The notes beneath the pieces are model-generated. The model ran no database searches and was not told the DNA's origin. It saw nothing but the letters and a program-made list of their open reading frames with translations. A program made the translations under genes and the position numbers. This document shows, piece by piece, positions 26,551-35,578 of a stretch of DNA of 64,000 nucleotides; within the stretch, counting starts at the first letter, position 1, and each line of letters opens with the position of its first letter. The stretch spans positions 1 through 64,000 of the forward strand of contig JAFLEH010000022.1 in NCBI GenBank assembly GCA_017301995.1. Direction: 5' to 3'. Origin of the DNA: Verrucomicrobiota bacterium. Lineage in GTDB: Bacteria > Verrucomicrobiota > Verrucomicrobiia > Verrucomicrobiales > Akkermansiaceae.

Positions 26551-26664
26551 GGCGCATCCGCAGTCAGCCATTCGCCGGTTCATTCTCATGCGCTCTCGGC
26601 GAGAGCGCGCCACCTGCGGGAGCGCGGCACCTTCGCGCAGACGGATGCCACGCCAGATCGCGGG

Positions 26665-27666
26665 CTACGATCCGGATGGTGCGAACAGCACCTTGCCGGC
26701 GCGATCCTCCGCGGTGAGACGGCCGAGGGCGGCTGCGAAATTTTCCAGAGCGTGGGTGGAATCCACCGGTTGGAGCAGCGAGCCCGCCGCCACCCGCTCC
26801 GCGAGGTCCTGATAGACCGAACGCACCTCGGCGTCGGGTGCGTTTTCGATCCACCGGGTGACCCACAGCCCGCACAGTTTCAGATCGCGGAAAATCAGCA
26901 GGCCGTTGGGAACGGTTAGGGGTCGCTTGGCCATCGCGCCGAAGGTGATGTGGGTGCCGCCCTCGCGGAGCAAATTCATCAGCCGCAGCGCGCTGTCGCC
27001 GCCGACCGCGTTGAAGGCCAGGGCCGCGACGGCGCCACCCATGGCCTGTTTGGCCGCGGCCAGGCCCTCGTCGTTGTCCATCACCACCACATCCCCGCCC
27101 AACGCGGTCAGTTCGGTCAGCAATTCCTCGCGGCGGACGAAAGAAACGGTGCGGATGCCCAGCGCCTTGGCAAGCTGGATTACACAGCGGCCGACAGCCG
27201 AGTTGCCGGCGTTCTGCACCACCCACTCTCCTGCGGCGGGCTTGCCGAACCCGTGCAGAAGCCGCCAGGCGGTCGCCGGATTCACTTTGAGCATCGCCGC
27301 CTGCAGCGGGTCGATCTTCGGCGGCAATTTGAAAAGAATCGAGGCGTCCACCACCGTGTGGCTGGCCCAGGTGGCCGCCCGACGCAGGAAAATCACCCGG
27401 TCTCCCGGTTGGAAATCCGCCGAGCGGCTTTCCACCACCTCGCCGCAGCCCTCGACGCCCGGCGTGGCCGGCAGCGCGGGTTTTACCCCATAGGTGCCCT
27501 CGATGAAATTCAGGTCGGCCGGGTTGACCGGCGCGGCGAGTAGTTTCACCAGCACCTCGCCCGGCTCCGGAGCGGTCGGCGAAAACGGCTCGCATTGGAG
27601 GCGATCCATAGGGGCTCCGGTTTCATGAAAAACCAGCCGGCGGGCATCGGAAAGGGTCGGGGTCAT
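26665..27666 (-). CDS. Zinc-independent medium-chain dehydrogenase, enoyl reductase/quinone oxidoreductase-like
   Basis: A 333-residue MDR-superfamily enzyme. The N-terminal GroES-like half includes VKLLAAPVNPADLNFIEGTYG and LPATPGVEGCGEVV. The NAD(P)-binding half has VVQNAGNSAVGRCVIQLAKALG. The combination NPADLN...G.Y and the NAGNSAVG form resembles mitochondrial-type trans-2-enoyl-CoA/ACP reductases (MECR/Etr1), which complete a fatty acid elongation round using NADPH. A quinone oxidoreductase is the alternative. No zinc-ligand Cys cluster is present. The ATG at 27666 gives the family-like start MTPTLSDARRLVF; longer upstream frames run through the AT-rich promoter zone and are rejected. 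Confidence 0.75.
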   Translation of the reverse strand: MTPTLSDARRLVFHETGAPMDRLQCEPFSPTAPEPGEVLVKLLAAPVNPADLNFIEGTYGVKPALPATPGVEGCGEVVESRSADFQPGDRVIFLRRAATWASHTVVDASILFKLPPKIDPLQAAMLKVNPATAWRLLHGFGKPAAGEWVVQNAGNSAVGRCVIQLAKALGIRTVSFVRREELLTELTALGGDVVVMDNDEGLAAAKQAMGGAVAALAFNAVGGDSALRLMNLLREGGTHITFGAMAKRPLTVPNGLLIFRDLKLCGLWVTRWIENAPDAEVRSVYQDLAERVAAGSLLQPVDSTHALENFAAALGRLTAEDRAGKVLFAPSGS

Positions 27667-27764
27667 GCGGCGGAAAGCCTGACACGGCGGGTGCCGAATG
27701 CCAAGAGCGGGTTTCACAACGAACACAATCCAAGGCGCTGAAATTGGGACTCGGAAAGCCAACT

Positions 27765-27780
27765 TCACAAAAATATTTGT
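27765..27780. promoter_or_regulatory. Palindrome in AT-rich divergent promoter region
   Basis: CACAAA-AATA-TTTGTG sits in the 178-bp gap between divergent genes. It is followed by a strongly AT-rich stretch with TTTCTTGCTATTTATAAATT at about 27804-27823, the probable promoter of the gene at 27845. The palindrome could be an operator or part of a promoter. Confidence 0.35.
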
Positions 27781-27844
27781 GCAAATTCTACTTTTTTGAA
27801 TTCTTTTCTTGCTATTTATAAATTTTTCCTGATTATTCGCATCG

Positions 27845-28492
27845 ATGTCATTGCCGCACCCCAAAAACACCCATGCCGTGGAGTCAAACGTTGCCGGAGC
27901 ACCCGCCGGCGGCGTTGCAAATGTGACTCCGGAAACCCACGAAGAGGATCTCCAAGCCCTCATCGACGAGCAGGCCCGCCGGATTTCGTCCCGACGACGG
28001 CTCGGAAACCGTCTGCTGCTGGGCTTCTTCGCCCTGGTTCTGGCCGGCGCAGGAGGCGCATACGGATTAGTCCCCGGCGTCCGCCAGCAGGTAAACCAAC
28101 TCGCCGCCGATATGAAGTTGGTCGGCAGGGACATCCGGATGGCGTCGAGCCCCGAGGAAATGAAAAAGGCCTACGACAAATCCCTCGAAAAAATCGGGAC
28201 ACGTTCCACCGCGGTGGACGATGCCACGCGATCGCTGGGCGTCGATCCCGCCACGGTGACCGACAATGATCTATCCGCCGAGGAGCGGAAGCTCATGGGC
28301 AACGAGGGCCGAACGGTTTCGGAACGCAACCGGATGCTTCAGGCCAAATTGGGAGATATGAAACGCCAGATGGCCAACACCAGCACTCCGCCAAAGTCTC
28401 CCTCGGCTCCGGCTCCGCAGCCCAAACCCGCGGCCCCGGCGACCACCACCGCCGCACCCGTGTCCCACGATGAGCCATTGATCATCCGCTGA
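27845..28492 (+). CDS. Single-pass membrane protein of unknown function
   Basis: A 215-residue protein: about 55 polar residues, one membrane helix near 57-77 (LLLGFFALVLAGAGGAYGLV), then about 100 charged helical residues (VNQLAADMKLVGRDIRMASS...) likely to form a coiled coil, and a Pro/Ala tail ending EPLIIR. The N-in topology suggests most of it is extracytoplasmic. No enzyme motif is present. A hairpin terminator follows about 50 bp after the stop. Confidence 0.65.
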   Translation: MSLPHPKNTHAVESNVAGAPAGGVANVTPETHEEDLQALIDEQARRISSRRRLGNRLLLGFFALVLAGAGGAYGLVPGVRQQVNQLAADMKLVGRDIRMASSPEEMKKAYDKSLEKIGTRSTAVDDATRSLGVDPATVTDNDLSAEERKLMGNEGRTVSERNRMLQAKLGDMKRQMANTSTPPKSPSAPAPQPKPAAPATTTAAPVSHDEPLIIR

Positions 28493-28542
28493 TCCGGATT
28501 GGAGTCCCCCGGTACCCTTCCGGACCCACCCCCCCGGACCAC

Positions 28543-28596
28543 AAACCCCGTCGGACTGCCCGGCATCGGTTGCCGGTGCGCCCGTCGGGGTTTTTC
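28543..28596 (+). terminator. Intrinsic terminator
   Basis: AAACCCC (28543-28549) pairs with GGGGTTT (28587-28593), followed by a short T-run. An inner hairpin CCGGCA-TCGGT-TGCCGG (28560-28576) stacks inside. It is placed 50 bp after the stop of the membrane protein gene and before the next start. Confidence 0.7.
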
Positions 28597-28665
28597 CGTG
28601 GTCGGACGCCCTGACTGCCTGCCATTTTTCCGGCAAGCCTATTCTTTCCTTGCTAACCGCGGCGG

Positions 28666-31113
28666 ATGGGGCAGGATTCCCATTCTCCCACCGTTCCCCC
28701 GATGACCGCCATTCTCTTTCTGTTTCCGCTGGGCCTGATCTTTGACCAGTTCGGCTATCTTCCGCCTTCGGTGCGGTTGGCGGCGATCTATGTACTGCTG
28801 GCGCTGCCGTTGTGCCTCAAGCCCTCGCGACAAGCCGGTTGGTTGGGTGCGGGGTTGGCGGTTATGGCGCTGATCCGAGCGTGGCTGGTGCCGCCGCCCG
28901 TGGCGGAAATGGCGCTGCTGCTGCTCATGCACCAGGCTGTCTGGGCGATGGCGGGCACCGTGCCCAAGGCACTGAGGACCGGCGTTTTGGCCTATGCGGT
29001 GGTCCACGTCGCGGTGTTTCTATCACCGCTGGGCCACCCGGTGGCGGAGGCCCTGGCCACCATGGGGAACGCGGTCATGGGCGATCTAACCGGCCAGGCG
29101 TTCAACTTCGGCCCCACCTATCAGGGATTGGGCGGGTTGCTGCTTTTCATCACCCTATCCGCGTGGGCATGGGACGGCACCAAGCTCGGTGTGGTCCGCA
29201 GCGCGGCGCTGTTTCCGCTGCTGCTGCTGGCCAACGCCCTTGGAGCGGTCGTTCTGTTGGAAAAAGCCCATCTGGTGAACCAGGAAAGCATCACCTCCGT
29301 GTTCACCTGGTCGCTGAAATTCCAGGACACCTTCGGGTTTCCGGAACTCGCCGACAAACTCCGGCTGATGGCGGTGATATTCTATCCGAAAATTCTGTTC
29401 GCGCTGCAGCTCGCGATCTATCTGACACTCCACGGTTTCCGCTGGAGAAAGCCGGAGGAAACCGCGGAGACCGCGGGTTTCGCCGCGTTGCGGGACGAAT
29501 TCCGCGCCGGCAAAACGCGCTGGATCACCGTCGGCGCGGCGGCGCTCGTGGTGCTGGCGGTGACGCCCCCCACGTCGCTGCGGCGGCCGGCCGCGCGCGA
29601 GCTGGTGTTTGTCGAAAAAGGCGTGGTCAGTTTCACCAAACCCGACTACGAGCGCTACGGCGAAGCCGCCGGCGGCATGTTCGGGATGCTGCCGGAGTAC
29701 GCCGCGCTCTACGGATGCAAATCCACCGTGGTGAAGGAAATCCCGGCCGACCTCAGACCGGAACAAATCCTCGTTCTAACCAACCTCGATGTGGACATTG
29801 GCGCGGACGGACTCCGGCGGATGTGGGATTTCGTGGAAAAGGGCGGCGGTCTCTGGGTGCTGGGCGACCACACCTTCATCAAGAACGGCCGCAACCATCT
29901 CAATGAGCTGTTGGAAGAGGTCCACATTTCCTTCAACAATGACTCCGCGCAGTTCTTCCCGCAAGGGTGGTTCAATTCCTATCAATTCTGCCAGGGCACG
30001 CCGTTCGCCGGCCTGACCGACGAGGCGGAAAACCGTCCGGGCATCCTGGTGGGGGCATCGCTGAAGCTCGGCGCGCCCGCCCAGCCGTTCGTGTTCGGCC
30101 GTTTCGGGTTTTCCGACTGGGGGCTCGAACAACCCGAAGGCGACCGCGGGTATCTGGGCGATTTCAAATACCAGCGGACCGAGCGTCTCGGTGACCTTGT
30201 GCTGGTGGCCGGCGAACGCTATGGCAAAGGCCGCGTGCTGGTGTTCGGTGACACATCGAGCTTCTTCAACAACAATCTGACGCGCTCCTACGAACTGCTC
30301 CGCGCCAGTCTGAGCTGGCTGGGCGAGTCGAACGTCTGGCAGGCACCCGCTTCCGGCGCCTGGCGCGCGGTTTCCGTGCTGCTTGCCGCAGGATTGTTGG
30401 GTTGGTTGTTCCTCCGCCGCGCGGACGGTGTCGCCGCCGCCGGACTGGCAGCCATCGGAATCATCTCGCTGATAGGCCACTGCGGCGGACTGCTCGGTTA
30501 TGACCCGACGTTCGCCCGCAAGCACCTCGCGATCATCGACTACTCCCACCAGCCCAACGCGTCGAAACACTCGGCCACCGACGAAGGCCTGCATGGCGTG
30601 GGCATCAATCTGCTGCGGCACGGCGAATTGCCCGTGGCGATGAACCACTGGGACACGAATCTGTTGGAAAACGCGCGCTATGTGGTGCTCAACGCCCCGC
30701 GCCAACCCCTCGGAGGCGGCGAACGGCGCGACCTGACCCGACTGATGGAGCGCGGGGGCACGGTGATCGTCGGTTGCGGCCACCTCGACGCCGCCGGCAG
30801 CCGCGGACTGTTGGAACCGCTCGGCTGCCGGGTCGGCGGCACGCCGCTGGGGCGCTTCTTCGACCTTCAGGCGTTCGGCAAACCGGTGTCGTTCATGAGC
30901 GCATGGGCGCTGGAAAAAGTGCCGCCCAACGCGCGGATCATCTGCACCTCGCCGGATTGGCCGCTGATCGTGGCGGTACCCGTCGGCAAGGGCGAACTCG
31001 TTCTGATCGCCGACTCCGAGTTTCTCCACAACCGCAATGTGGAAGGCCACAAGAACCACGACCCGGCGAACACCGCGTTTCTCAAAAACCTGTTGGATTC
31101 CGTAGCCCGATGA
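28666..31113 (+). CDS. Multi-pass membrane protein with GATase-like extracytoplasmic domain
   Basis: An 815-residue protein. Residues about 13-270 have eight or so membrane helices. Residues 290-560 and 630-800 contain type-1 glutamine-amidotransferase-like (DUF4350-type) folds: ILVLTNLDVDIGADGLRRMW followed by GGGLWVLGDHTF, then KYQRTERLGDLVLVAGERYGKGRVLVFGD, then a second HCGGLLGYD region. More helices lie between (WRAVSVLLAAGLLGWLFL). The membrane part includes GPTYQGLGGLLLFITL and FPLLLLANALGAVVLL, which recall the exosortase/archaeosortase layout but lack its Cys and Arg. It ends inside the start of the next gene (ATGA overlap), whose product has the same architecture. Start is uncertain: ATG at 28702 is also possible. 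Confidence 0.6.
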   Translation: MGQDSHSPTVPPMTAILFLFPLGLIFDQFGYLPPSVRLAAIYVLLALPLCLKPSRQAGWLGAGLAVMALIRAWLVPPPVAEMALLLLMHQAVWAMAGTVPKALRTGVLAYAVVHVAVFLSPLGHPVAEALATMGNAVMGDLTGQAFNFGPTYQGLGGLLLFITLSAWAWDGTKLGVVRSAALFPLLLLANALGAVVLLEKAHLVNQESITSVFTWSLKFQDTFGFPELADKLRLMAVIFYPKILFALQLAIYLTLHGFRWRKPEETAETAGFAALRDEFRAGKTRWITVGAAALVVLAVTPPTSLRRPAARELVFVEKGVVSFTKPDYERYGEAAGGMFGMLPEYAALYGCKSTVVKEIPADLRPEQILVLTNLDVDIGADGLRRMWDFVEKGGGLWVLGDHTFIKNGRNHLNELLEEVHISFNNDSAQFFPQGWFNSYQFCQGTPFAGLTDEAENRPGILVGASLKLGAPAQPFVFGRFGFSDWGLEQPEGDRGYLGDFKYQRTERLGDLVLVAGERYGKGRVLVFGDTSSFFNNNLTRSYELLRASLSWLGESNVWQAPASGAWRAVSVLLAAGLLGWLFLRRADGVAAAGLAAIGIISLIGHCGGLLGYDPTFARKHLAIIDYSHQPNASKHSATDEGLHGVGINLLRHGELPVAMNHWDTNLLENARYVVLNAPRQPLGGGERRDLTRLMERGGTVIVGCGHLDAAGSRGLLEPLGCRVGGTPLGRFFDLQAFGKPVSFMSAWALEKVPPNARIICTSPDWPLIVAVPVGKGELVLIADSEFLHNRNVEGHKNHDPANTAFLKNLLDSVAR

Positions 31114-33518
31114 GCTTTCTCTCCGTTCTAACCAAAACCCTGGCGCTCGCCCTGGTGGGCATCTATCCGAAATCCGCGGTCGCGCTGTGGCTGGCCGGTC
31201 TGGCGGCCGACGCGTTCCCCCTGGTCCGCGCCGGGGAAACCGCCCGTCCTGAGAAGATGTTGTTGAGGCTGGGAGTGCTGCAGGGCGCGTCGCTGGCGGT
31301 CGGATGGATGGTCGCGGCCGGATGCGGGTATGCGGCGATGTGCTGGAAGGACGGTGTGCCGCTGTTTGCCGCGGCGGTGGCGTTTTTGCTGGACTGCTGC
31401 GGCATGGCGGCGGGGAGCCGCGACGGTTTGGTGCTTCTGACCACCATGGCCGGGCCGCAGGAGTTCGCCGCTTCCTTCGACCGGATGGCGCTGGTGGTGC
31501 CGCTTGTGTTTCTAACTTTCTCGATGGTGCGGATGTGGTGGTCCGGGGTGCCGGTTCTGGAGTCCGTGCGGCGGGGTGGCATTGTCGCGGCGCTGTTGCT
31601 GGCCGCCTCGCTGGTCCGGATGACCGCGCTGGTGCTGGTGGCCAATGTGGTGTTCGAATTCGCCGGATATGAAACCGAGGAACTGCCCTACGCGCCGTTC
31701 ATGGACGCGGGATTCGGGGTGTTGTATCATCTGCCGTTTTTGCTGGTGATCGGCGTGCTGGTGGCGCGTTTGTTGGATCGGCCCGCATCTCCGGCCGCCG
31801 CGCCTCCGGTGCCGGCGTGGCTCCGCTGGGGGCTGGCGCCCGCGCTGTTTCTCCTCGCATTGGCGATCTTCTGGCAGCCCGTCGGCGAGGCCAAACGGGG
31901 CAAGGTGGTGATCAACACCTGGCACGCCCAGTGGTCACGCTGCGACCGGCCCTACGACCGCGAATGGTATGGCGCGGATTCCGGCTACAACTACGCCTGC
32001 GTGAAACGGTTGTTCGAGTCTTTCTATCCGGTCCAGCTTGCCACCGGACGCCTCACGGCGCGCGACCTCGACGGCGCTTCATCGCTGGTGATCTATGATC
32101 CGGACCGCCGGTTCAATGCCGACGAAATCAAGCTGGTTAGGGATTTCGTCCGCGAGGGCGGAGGGCTGTTGGTCGTGGGCGACCACACCAACGTGTTCGG
32201 CTCCGCCAGCCATCTCAACGAACTGTGCGAACCATTCGGCTTCCAATACCGCGACGACGTGCTGTTCGATCTGGCGTCGCCCTGGAAAACATTCGGAAAA
32301 CCGAGACCCGCGCCCGCGGCACCCGGCGCGCCGCCGAAGGACGTGCGTTCCGAGTTTCAGGACGAGGATTTCCATCAGGTGCTCGACGCGCCATGGCTGG
32401 CACCCGCCGCGTGGCACGGAATGGACTTTTTCAAACTCCGCGGCCCCACCTCGATCCGTCCGACCTCGATCTGGACCCGTCCGGTCTATCAGGTCGGCCA
32501 TTCCAAGTCGGTGAGGGCGATTTACTCGGTGAACAATTTCTATCCGCCGCCGCACGACGATCCGAAGATGGGATCCGGGGATTTCTGTGTGGCGGCCACC
32601 GCCAAATACGGCCGCGGCCGGGTGGCGGCCTGGGCGGATAGCACGGTGTTCTCGAATTTCGAGATATTCTATCCGGGAAAATATGAATTCCTGCTCAATA
32701 CCATGAACTGGCTCGGCCACCGCGATTCGGCTCTGCCCGAACTCGGCCGGCGGATGGGGCTCCTCGCGCTCTGCGCGGGAATGATCGGCGTGATGGCGTG
32801 GTTCCGCAGGCCCGGCGTGTGGCTGGCGGCATCCTCGGCCCTGGCGGTGGCGCTTGGCGCGGCCTGGGGCGTATCGCGCTTCGCCGAAAGCCGCAACGCG
32901 GAGTTCCCGCAGCCGATCGCCCCATCCGAGTGGGTGGTTTTCGCCGCCGACAGCAAGGACAAGGCCCACCATCTGCGCGGTTTCATCTCCGAGGAACCCT
33001 ACGACATCCGCTATGAGGTGTTCATCCAGTGGGTGCTGCGCACCGGCGCGATGTCCGGCTTCCATGTGCTCGACGCGCCCAGGGCGAACGCGCTCTATCA
33101 GGATCTCAGGGCCTCGGGCAAGGCCAGGGTCGCGCGGGCACTGATTGTTAGAAACGCCGGAGACCTTCCGCAGTTGGATCAGCTTGCCGCCATTCCCGCC
33201 GATTCGGGCGATCCCGTGCTGCTGATGTTCGGCTCCACAGTTTCCGCCGAAGACGCGGTGGCGGCGGTGAAACGCAGTGGCCTGCTGGGCACGGATTCCG
33301 CCGCCGCCGGAATCGCTTCCGCATGGCCGCGCGGCGAAACGCTGGTGGAAGAGGGCGGACGGCGCGTGCTCGTCGTCGCCGGGGCCGACCGTTTTTCCGA
33401 TCAGGCGATGGGCATTTCCGAAAAGGTCATTCCGGACGCCGGCCAGCGCGCCTTGTTCGACCAGGCATTCGGCCTGATCGACCGCTTGTTCGGCAGGACC
33501 CCGCCCGCACCGCGCTGA
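31110..33518 (+). CDS. Exosortase-like membrane protein with GATase-like domain (paralogue of upstream gene)
   Basis: An 802-residue protein with the same order as its upstream partner: N-terminal helices, then GATase/DUF4350-like segments (SLVIYDPDRRFNADEIKLVR with GGGLLVVGDHTN; VAATAKYGRGRVAAWADSTV), further helices near 550, and a final soluble domain. In the membrane part, DCCGMAAGSRDG (Cys96/97), SLVRMTALVLVANV (Arg170) and YHLPFLLVIG (His207) resemble the Cys-Arg-His triad and ANxxR region of exosortases/archaeosortases, which cut and transfer C-terminally anchored surface proteins. The Cys-Arg spacing is longer than usual, so this is a tentative call. Its start overlaps the upstream stop, and a small CxxC-repeat gene follows 24 bp later. 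Confidence 0.5.
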   Translation: MSFLSVLTKTLALALVGIYPKSAVALWLAGLAADAFPLVRAGETARPEKMLLRLGVLQGASLAVGWMVAAGCGYAAMCWKDGVPLFAAAVAFLLDCCGMAAGSRDGLVLLTTMAGPQEFAASFDRMALVVPLVFLTFSMVRMWWSGVPVLESVRRGGIVAALLLAASLVRMTALVLVANVVFEFAGYETEELPYAPFMDAGFGVLYHLPFLLVIGVLVARLLDRPASPAAAPPVPAWLRWGLAPALFLLALAIFWQPVGEAKRGKVVINTWHAQWSRCDRPYDREWYGADSGYNYACVKRLFESFYPVQLATGRLTARDLDGASSLVIYDPDRRFNADEIKLVRDFVREGGGLLVVGDHTNVFGSASHLNELCEPFGFQYRDDVLFDLASPWKTFGKPRPAPAAPGAPPKDVRSEFQDEDFHQVLDAPWLAPAAWHGMDFFKLRGPTSIRPTSIWTRPVYQVGHSKSVRAIYSVNNFYPPPHDDPKMGSGDFCVAATAKYGRGRVAAWADSTVFSNFEIFYPGKYEFLLNTMNWLGHRDSALPELGRRMGLLALCAGMIGVMAWFRRPGVWLAASSALAVALGAAWGVSRFAESRNAEFPQPIAPSEWVVFAADSKDKAHHLRGFISEEPYDIRYEVFIQWVLRTGAMSGFHVLDAPRANALYQDLRASGKARVARALIVRNAGDLPQLDQLAAIPADSGDPVLLMFGSTVSAEDAVAAVKRSGLLGTDSAAAGIASAWPRGETLVEEGGRRVLVVAGADRFSDQAMGISEKVIPDAGQRALFDQAFGLIDRLFGRTPPAPR

Positions 33519-33542
33519 TGATATGCCAACATTCTAACTAAC

Positions 33543-34151
33543 ATGTCAAAGCCCAATCCATCCGCTCCGTTTCCCGCCGCGCCGCTGTTGCCGTGGACCC
33601 TGCCTGCGCTGATGGCGGTCGTTGTGGCCGCCGCGGCCTGGTCCTACGCCAGCAACGACGAGGTCGAGGCCGCGCCCGGATCGCCCTATTACGACAAGGC
33701 CGTGAAGGAGGCGATCAACGGCCTCATCAACCCCGGTGGCGCGGCCGCGGCACCCGCGCCCGGCGCCCGACCCGCGTTGCCCGCCGGACTCAATCCCGCC
33801 GATTACTATTGGTGCGAGCAATGCAAGGCCTATCACAAACGCGACGCCCAGGGAAATGCGCAACCCGCGGCGCAAGGCGGAACCCAACCCGCCGCCCAAC
33901 CCGCCGCGCATCCCGCGCCCGAGTTGCCGCCGCTGGTCACCGGCAAGCCCCCGGGCGACTACTACTGGTGCGACGAATGCCTCGCGTTCCATCAGCGGCC
34001 CGCGGTTTCTCCGCAACCGGCCGCCGCCGATCCGGGCGCCATCCCGCCGCTCCCCGAGGGCCTCAACCCGGCCGACTACTATTGGTGCGCCGACTGCAAA
34101 GCCTATCATCTCCGCAAGACCGACCAACCGGTCCATCCGGAAGGAAAATGA
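33543..34151 (+). CDS. Membrane-anchored protein with three DYYWCxxCxAxH repeats
   Basis: A 202-residue protein, family not recognised. One N-terminal membrane segment (LPALMAVVVAAAAWSYA) is followed by a Pro/Ala-rich chain carrying three near-identical motifs: ADYYWCEQCKAYHKR, GDYYWCDECLAFHQR and ADYYWCADCKAYHLR. Each has C-x2-C-x3-H with an invariant Y-Y-W before it, at about residues 82, 137 and 178. The cysteine/histidine set suggests metal binding (zinc knuckle-like), one site per repeat, or disulfides if exported. It follows the two membrane/GATase genes closely and may belong to the same operon as a partner or substrate. Confidence 0.75.
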   Translation: MSKPNPSAPFPAAPLLPWTLPALMAVVVAAAAWSYASNDEVEAAPGSPYYDKAVKEAINGLINPGGAAAAPAPGARPALPAGLNPADYYWCEQCKAYHKRDAQGNAQPAAQGGTQPAAQPAAHPAPELPPLVTGKPPGDYYWCDECLAFHQRPAVSPQPAAADPGAIPPLPEGLNPADYYWCADCKAYHLRKTDQPVHPEGK

Positions 34152-34164
34152 CGATCGGCGGCGA

Positions 34165-34755
34165 TCATTGTTCCGCCAGCCACGCCAGCGCCTTCTCCAG
34201 CGCCCGCGCGCGGTGGCTCATGGTGTTTTTCACCGCTTCCCCGAGTTCCGCGAATGTCAGTTCATAACCGTCCGGCACGAACAGCGGATCATAGCCGAAC
34301 CCGCGGCATCCGGCCGGCTCGGTGGTGATGGTTCCCTCCACCGAGCCGCTGAAATCCGCCACCGCCCGACCGTCGCGGGCCAGCACCATCGTGCAGCGGA
34401 AACGCGCACGCCGGTTATCCGCGCCGGCCATTTCCCCGATCAGCCTCGCGTTGTTGCGCGGGTGGTCGCCCTCGACCCCGCCGAAGCTCGAAGACCACAC
34501 GCCCGGCCTGCCGTCCAGCGCGTCCACTTCCAGCCCGGAATCGTCCGCCAGCACCCAGCCCGCCGCCACCCGGCTGATCGCCTCCGCCTTGAGAGTGGCG
34601 TTTTCCAGAAACGTCGTGCCGGTTTCCTCCACCTCCGGAAAATCCGGAAAGCAGGTGGCGTCCAGCACCTCGAACGCCTCCCCCACAAGCGCGCGGATCT
34701 CGGCGGTCTTGTGGCGGTTGCGCGTGGCGACAATCAGGCGGGGAGGGGTTGACAT
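34165..34755 (-). CDS. rdgB: Non-canonical purine NTP pyrophosphatase (RdgB/HAM1 family)
   Basis: A 196-residue house-cleaning enzyme that hydrolyses ITP, dITP and XTP to monophosphates, keeping deaminated purines out of nucleic acids. The family motifs are present: start LIVATRNRHKTAEI, the metal and base site ETGTTFLENATLKAEAIS, VLADDSGLEVDALDGRPGV, then GFGYDPLFVPDG and the closing NTMSHRARAL. The ATG at 34755 gives the usual start; 12 further in-frame residues upstream are unlikely. It is convergent with the CxxC-repeat gene (13 bp apart) and divergent from the thioredoxin-like gene. Confidence 0.95.
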   Translation of the reverse strand: MSTPPRLIVATRNRHKTAEIRALVGEAFEVLDATCFPDFPEVEETGTTFLENATLKAEAISRVAAGWVLADDSGLEVDALDGRPGVWSSSFGGVEGDHPRNNARLIGEMAGADNRRARFRCTMVLARDGRAVADFSGSVEGTITTEPAGCRGFGYDPLFVPDGYELTFAELGEAVKNTMSHRARALEKALAWLAEQ

Positions 34756-34836
34756 GCCCGATTTTCTAGACGAACGGTCCACGCGCGGCAAGGTTTTCGG
34801 ACAAATCCCGGCCTCCGCGACGTTCCATCACCGCCC

Positions 34837-35295
34837 ATGAAAGCCATAACCCACCTCGCCCTCTACACCGTAGCCGCCGTCGCCATGGTCGGCAGCGCCT
34901 TCGCCGAACCCCTCAAAGGCTGGTCCGAAGACCTCGACAAGGCCCTCGAAACCGCCAAAAAGGAAAAGAAATCCGTACTCGTCGAGTTCACCGGCTCCGA
35001 TTGGTGCCCGCCTTGCAAAATGATGCGCAAGGAGGTCTTTTCCAAAGAGGAGTTCGTCAAGGCCGCGTCCAAGAATTTCATCCTGGTGGAAATCGATATG
35101 CCCAAAGGCGATCAGGAAACCGCCAAGAAAAACGAGCCCACCGTGAAAAAGTACAAGGTGGACGGTTTCCCAACCGTGATCCTGCTCCACCCGGACGGCA
35201 AGGAATTCGCCCGCTTCTACGCCAGCGAACACCCGAAAACCGAGGATTTCCTCAAGCGCCTCGATAAGGAGTTGGAAAACAAGGACCTCGACTAG
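34837..35295 (+). CDS. Secreted thioredoxin-family protein
   Basis: A 152-residue protein with a signal peptide (cleavage near AFA-EP) and a thioredoxin fold: SVLVEFTGSDWCPPCKMM with the redox pair in CPPC, VEIDMPKGD, and the cis-proline block VDGFPTVILLHPDG. It resembles the Thioredoxin_7/DUF255-like group of periplasmic thiol-disulfide proteins. In the extracytoplasmic space it could reduce or reshuffle disulfides. That could matter to Cys-rich exported proteins such as those at 380-5263 and 33543-34151, though no genetic link is seen. Confidence 0.88.
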   Translation: MKAITHLALYTVAAVAMVGSAFAEPLKGWSEDLDKALETAKKEKKSVLVEFTGSDWCPPCKMMRKEVFSKEEFVKAASKNFILVEIDMPKGDQETAKKNEPTVKKYKVDGFPTVILLHPDGKEFARFYASEHPKTEDFLKRLDKELENKDLD

Positions 35296-35512
35296 CCGCG
35301 AGATCCGGAGATCCTAATCAATTCCCTCCGGAGTCCTTCTTGCGGAGACAGGTGCCTTCGCGCCGGAACCATGGGCTTATGGCGGTGTATCTAGCCATTC
35401 CGGCGGTCTCGCTCACGTGTCCGTCCGGAGAACGTTCGTCCTGGCCCGGCGCGGTGAAACACCCCAATGGTTCCCTCCCCTGCATTGCGCGGCGCGCGCC
35501 GGATTGCATTGA

Positions 35513-35524
35513 CCAAAATTTTGG
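35513..35524. promoter_or_regulatory. 12-bp perfect palindrome upstream of the PLD-helicase gene
   Basis: CCAAAATTTTGG lies 54 bp before the helicase ATG in the 283-bp gap 35296-35578. A TTGACC, partly inside it, could be a -35 box. It is a candidate operator for the defence island; the rest of the gap shows no gene. Confidence 0.35.
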
Positions 35525-35578
35525 ATCCGGTACCTTTTTGCCCGACGACCGCTGGCTCGGGACCCCGGTGATATCAAA

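Noticed and set aside
27667..28134. N-terminal extension of the enoyl reductase-like gene by 156 codons
   Set aside because: The extension crosses an AT-rich divergent promoter region and overlaps the oppositely oriented gene at 27845; the family start is at 27666.
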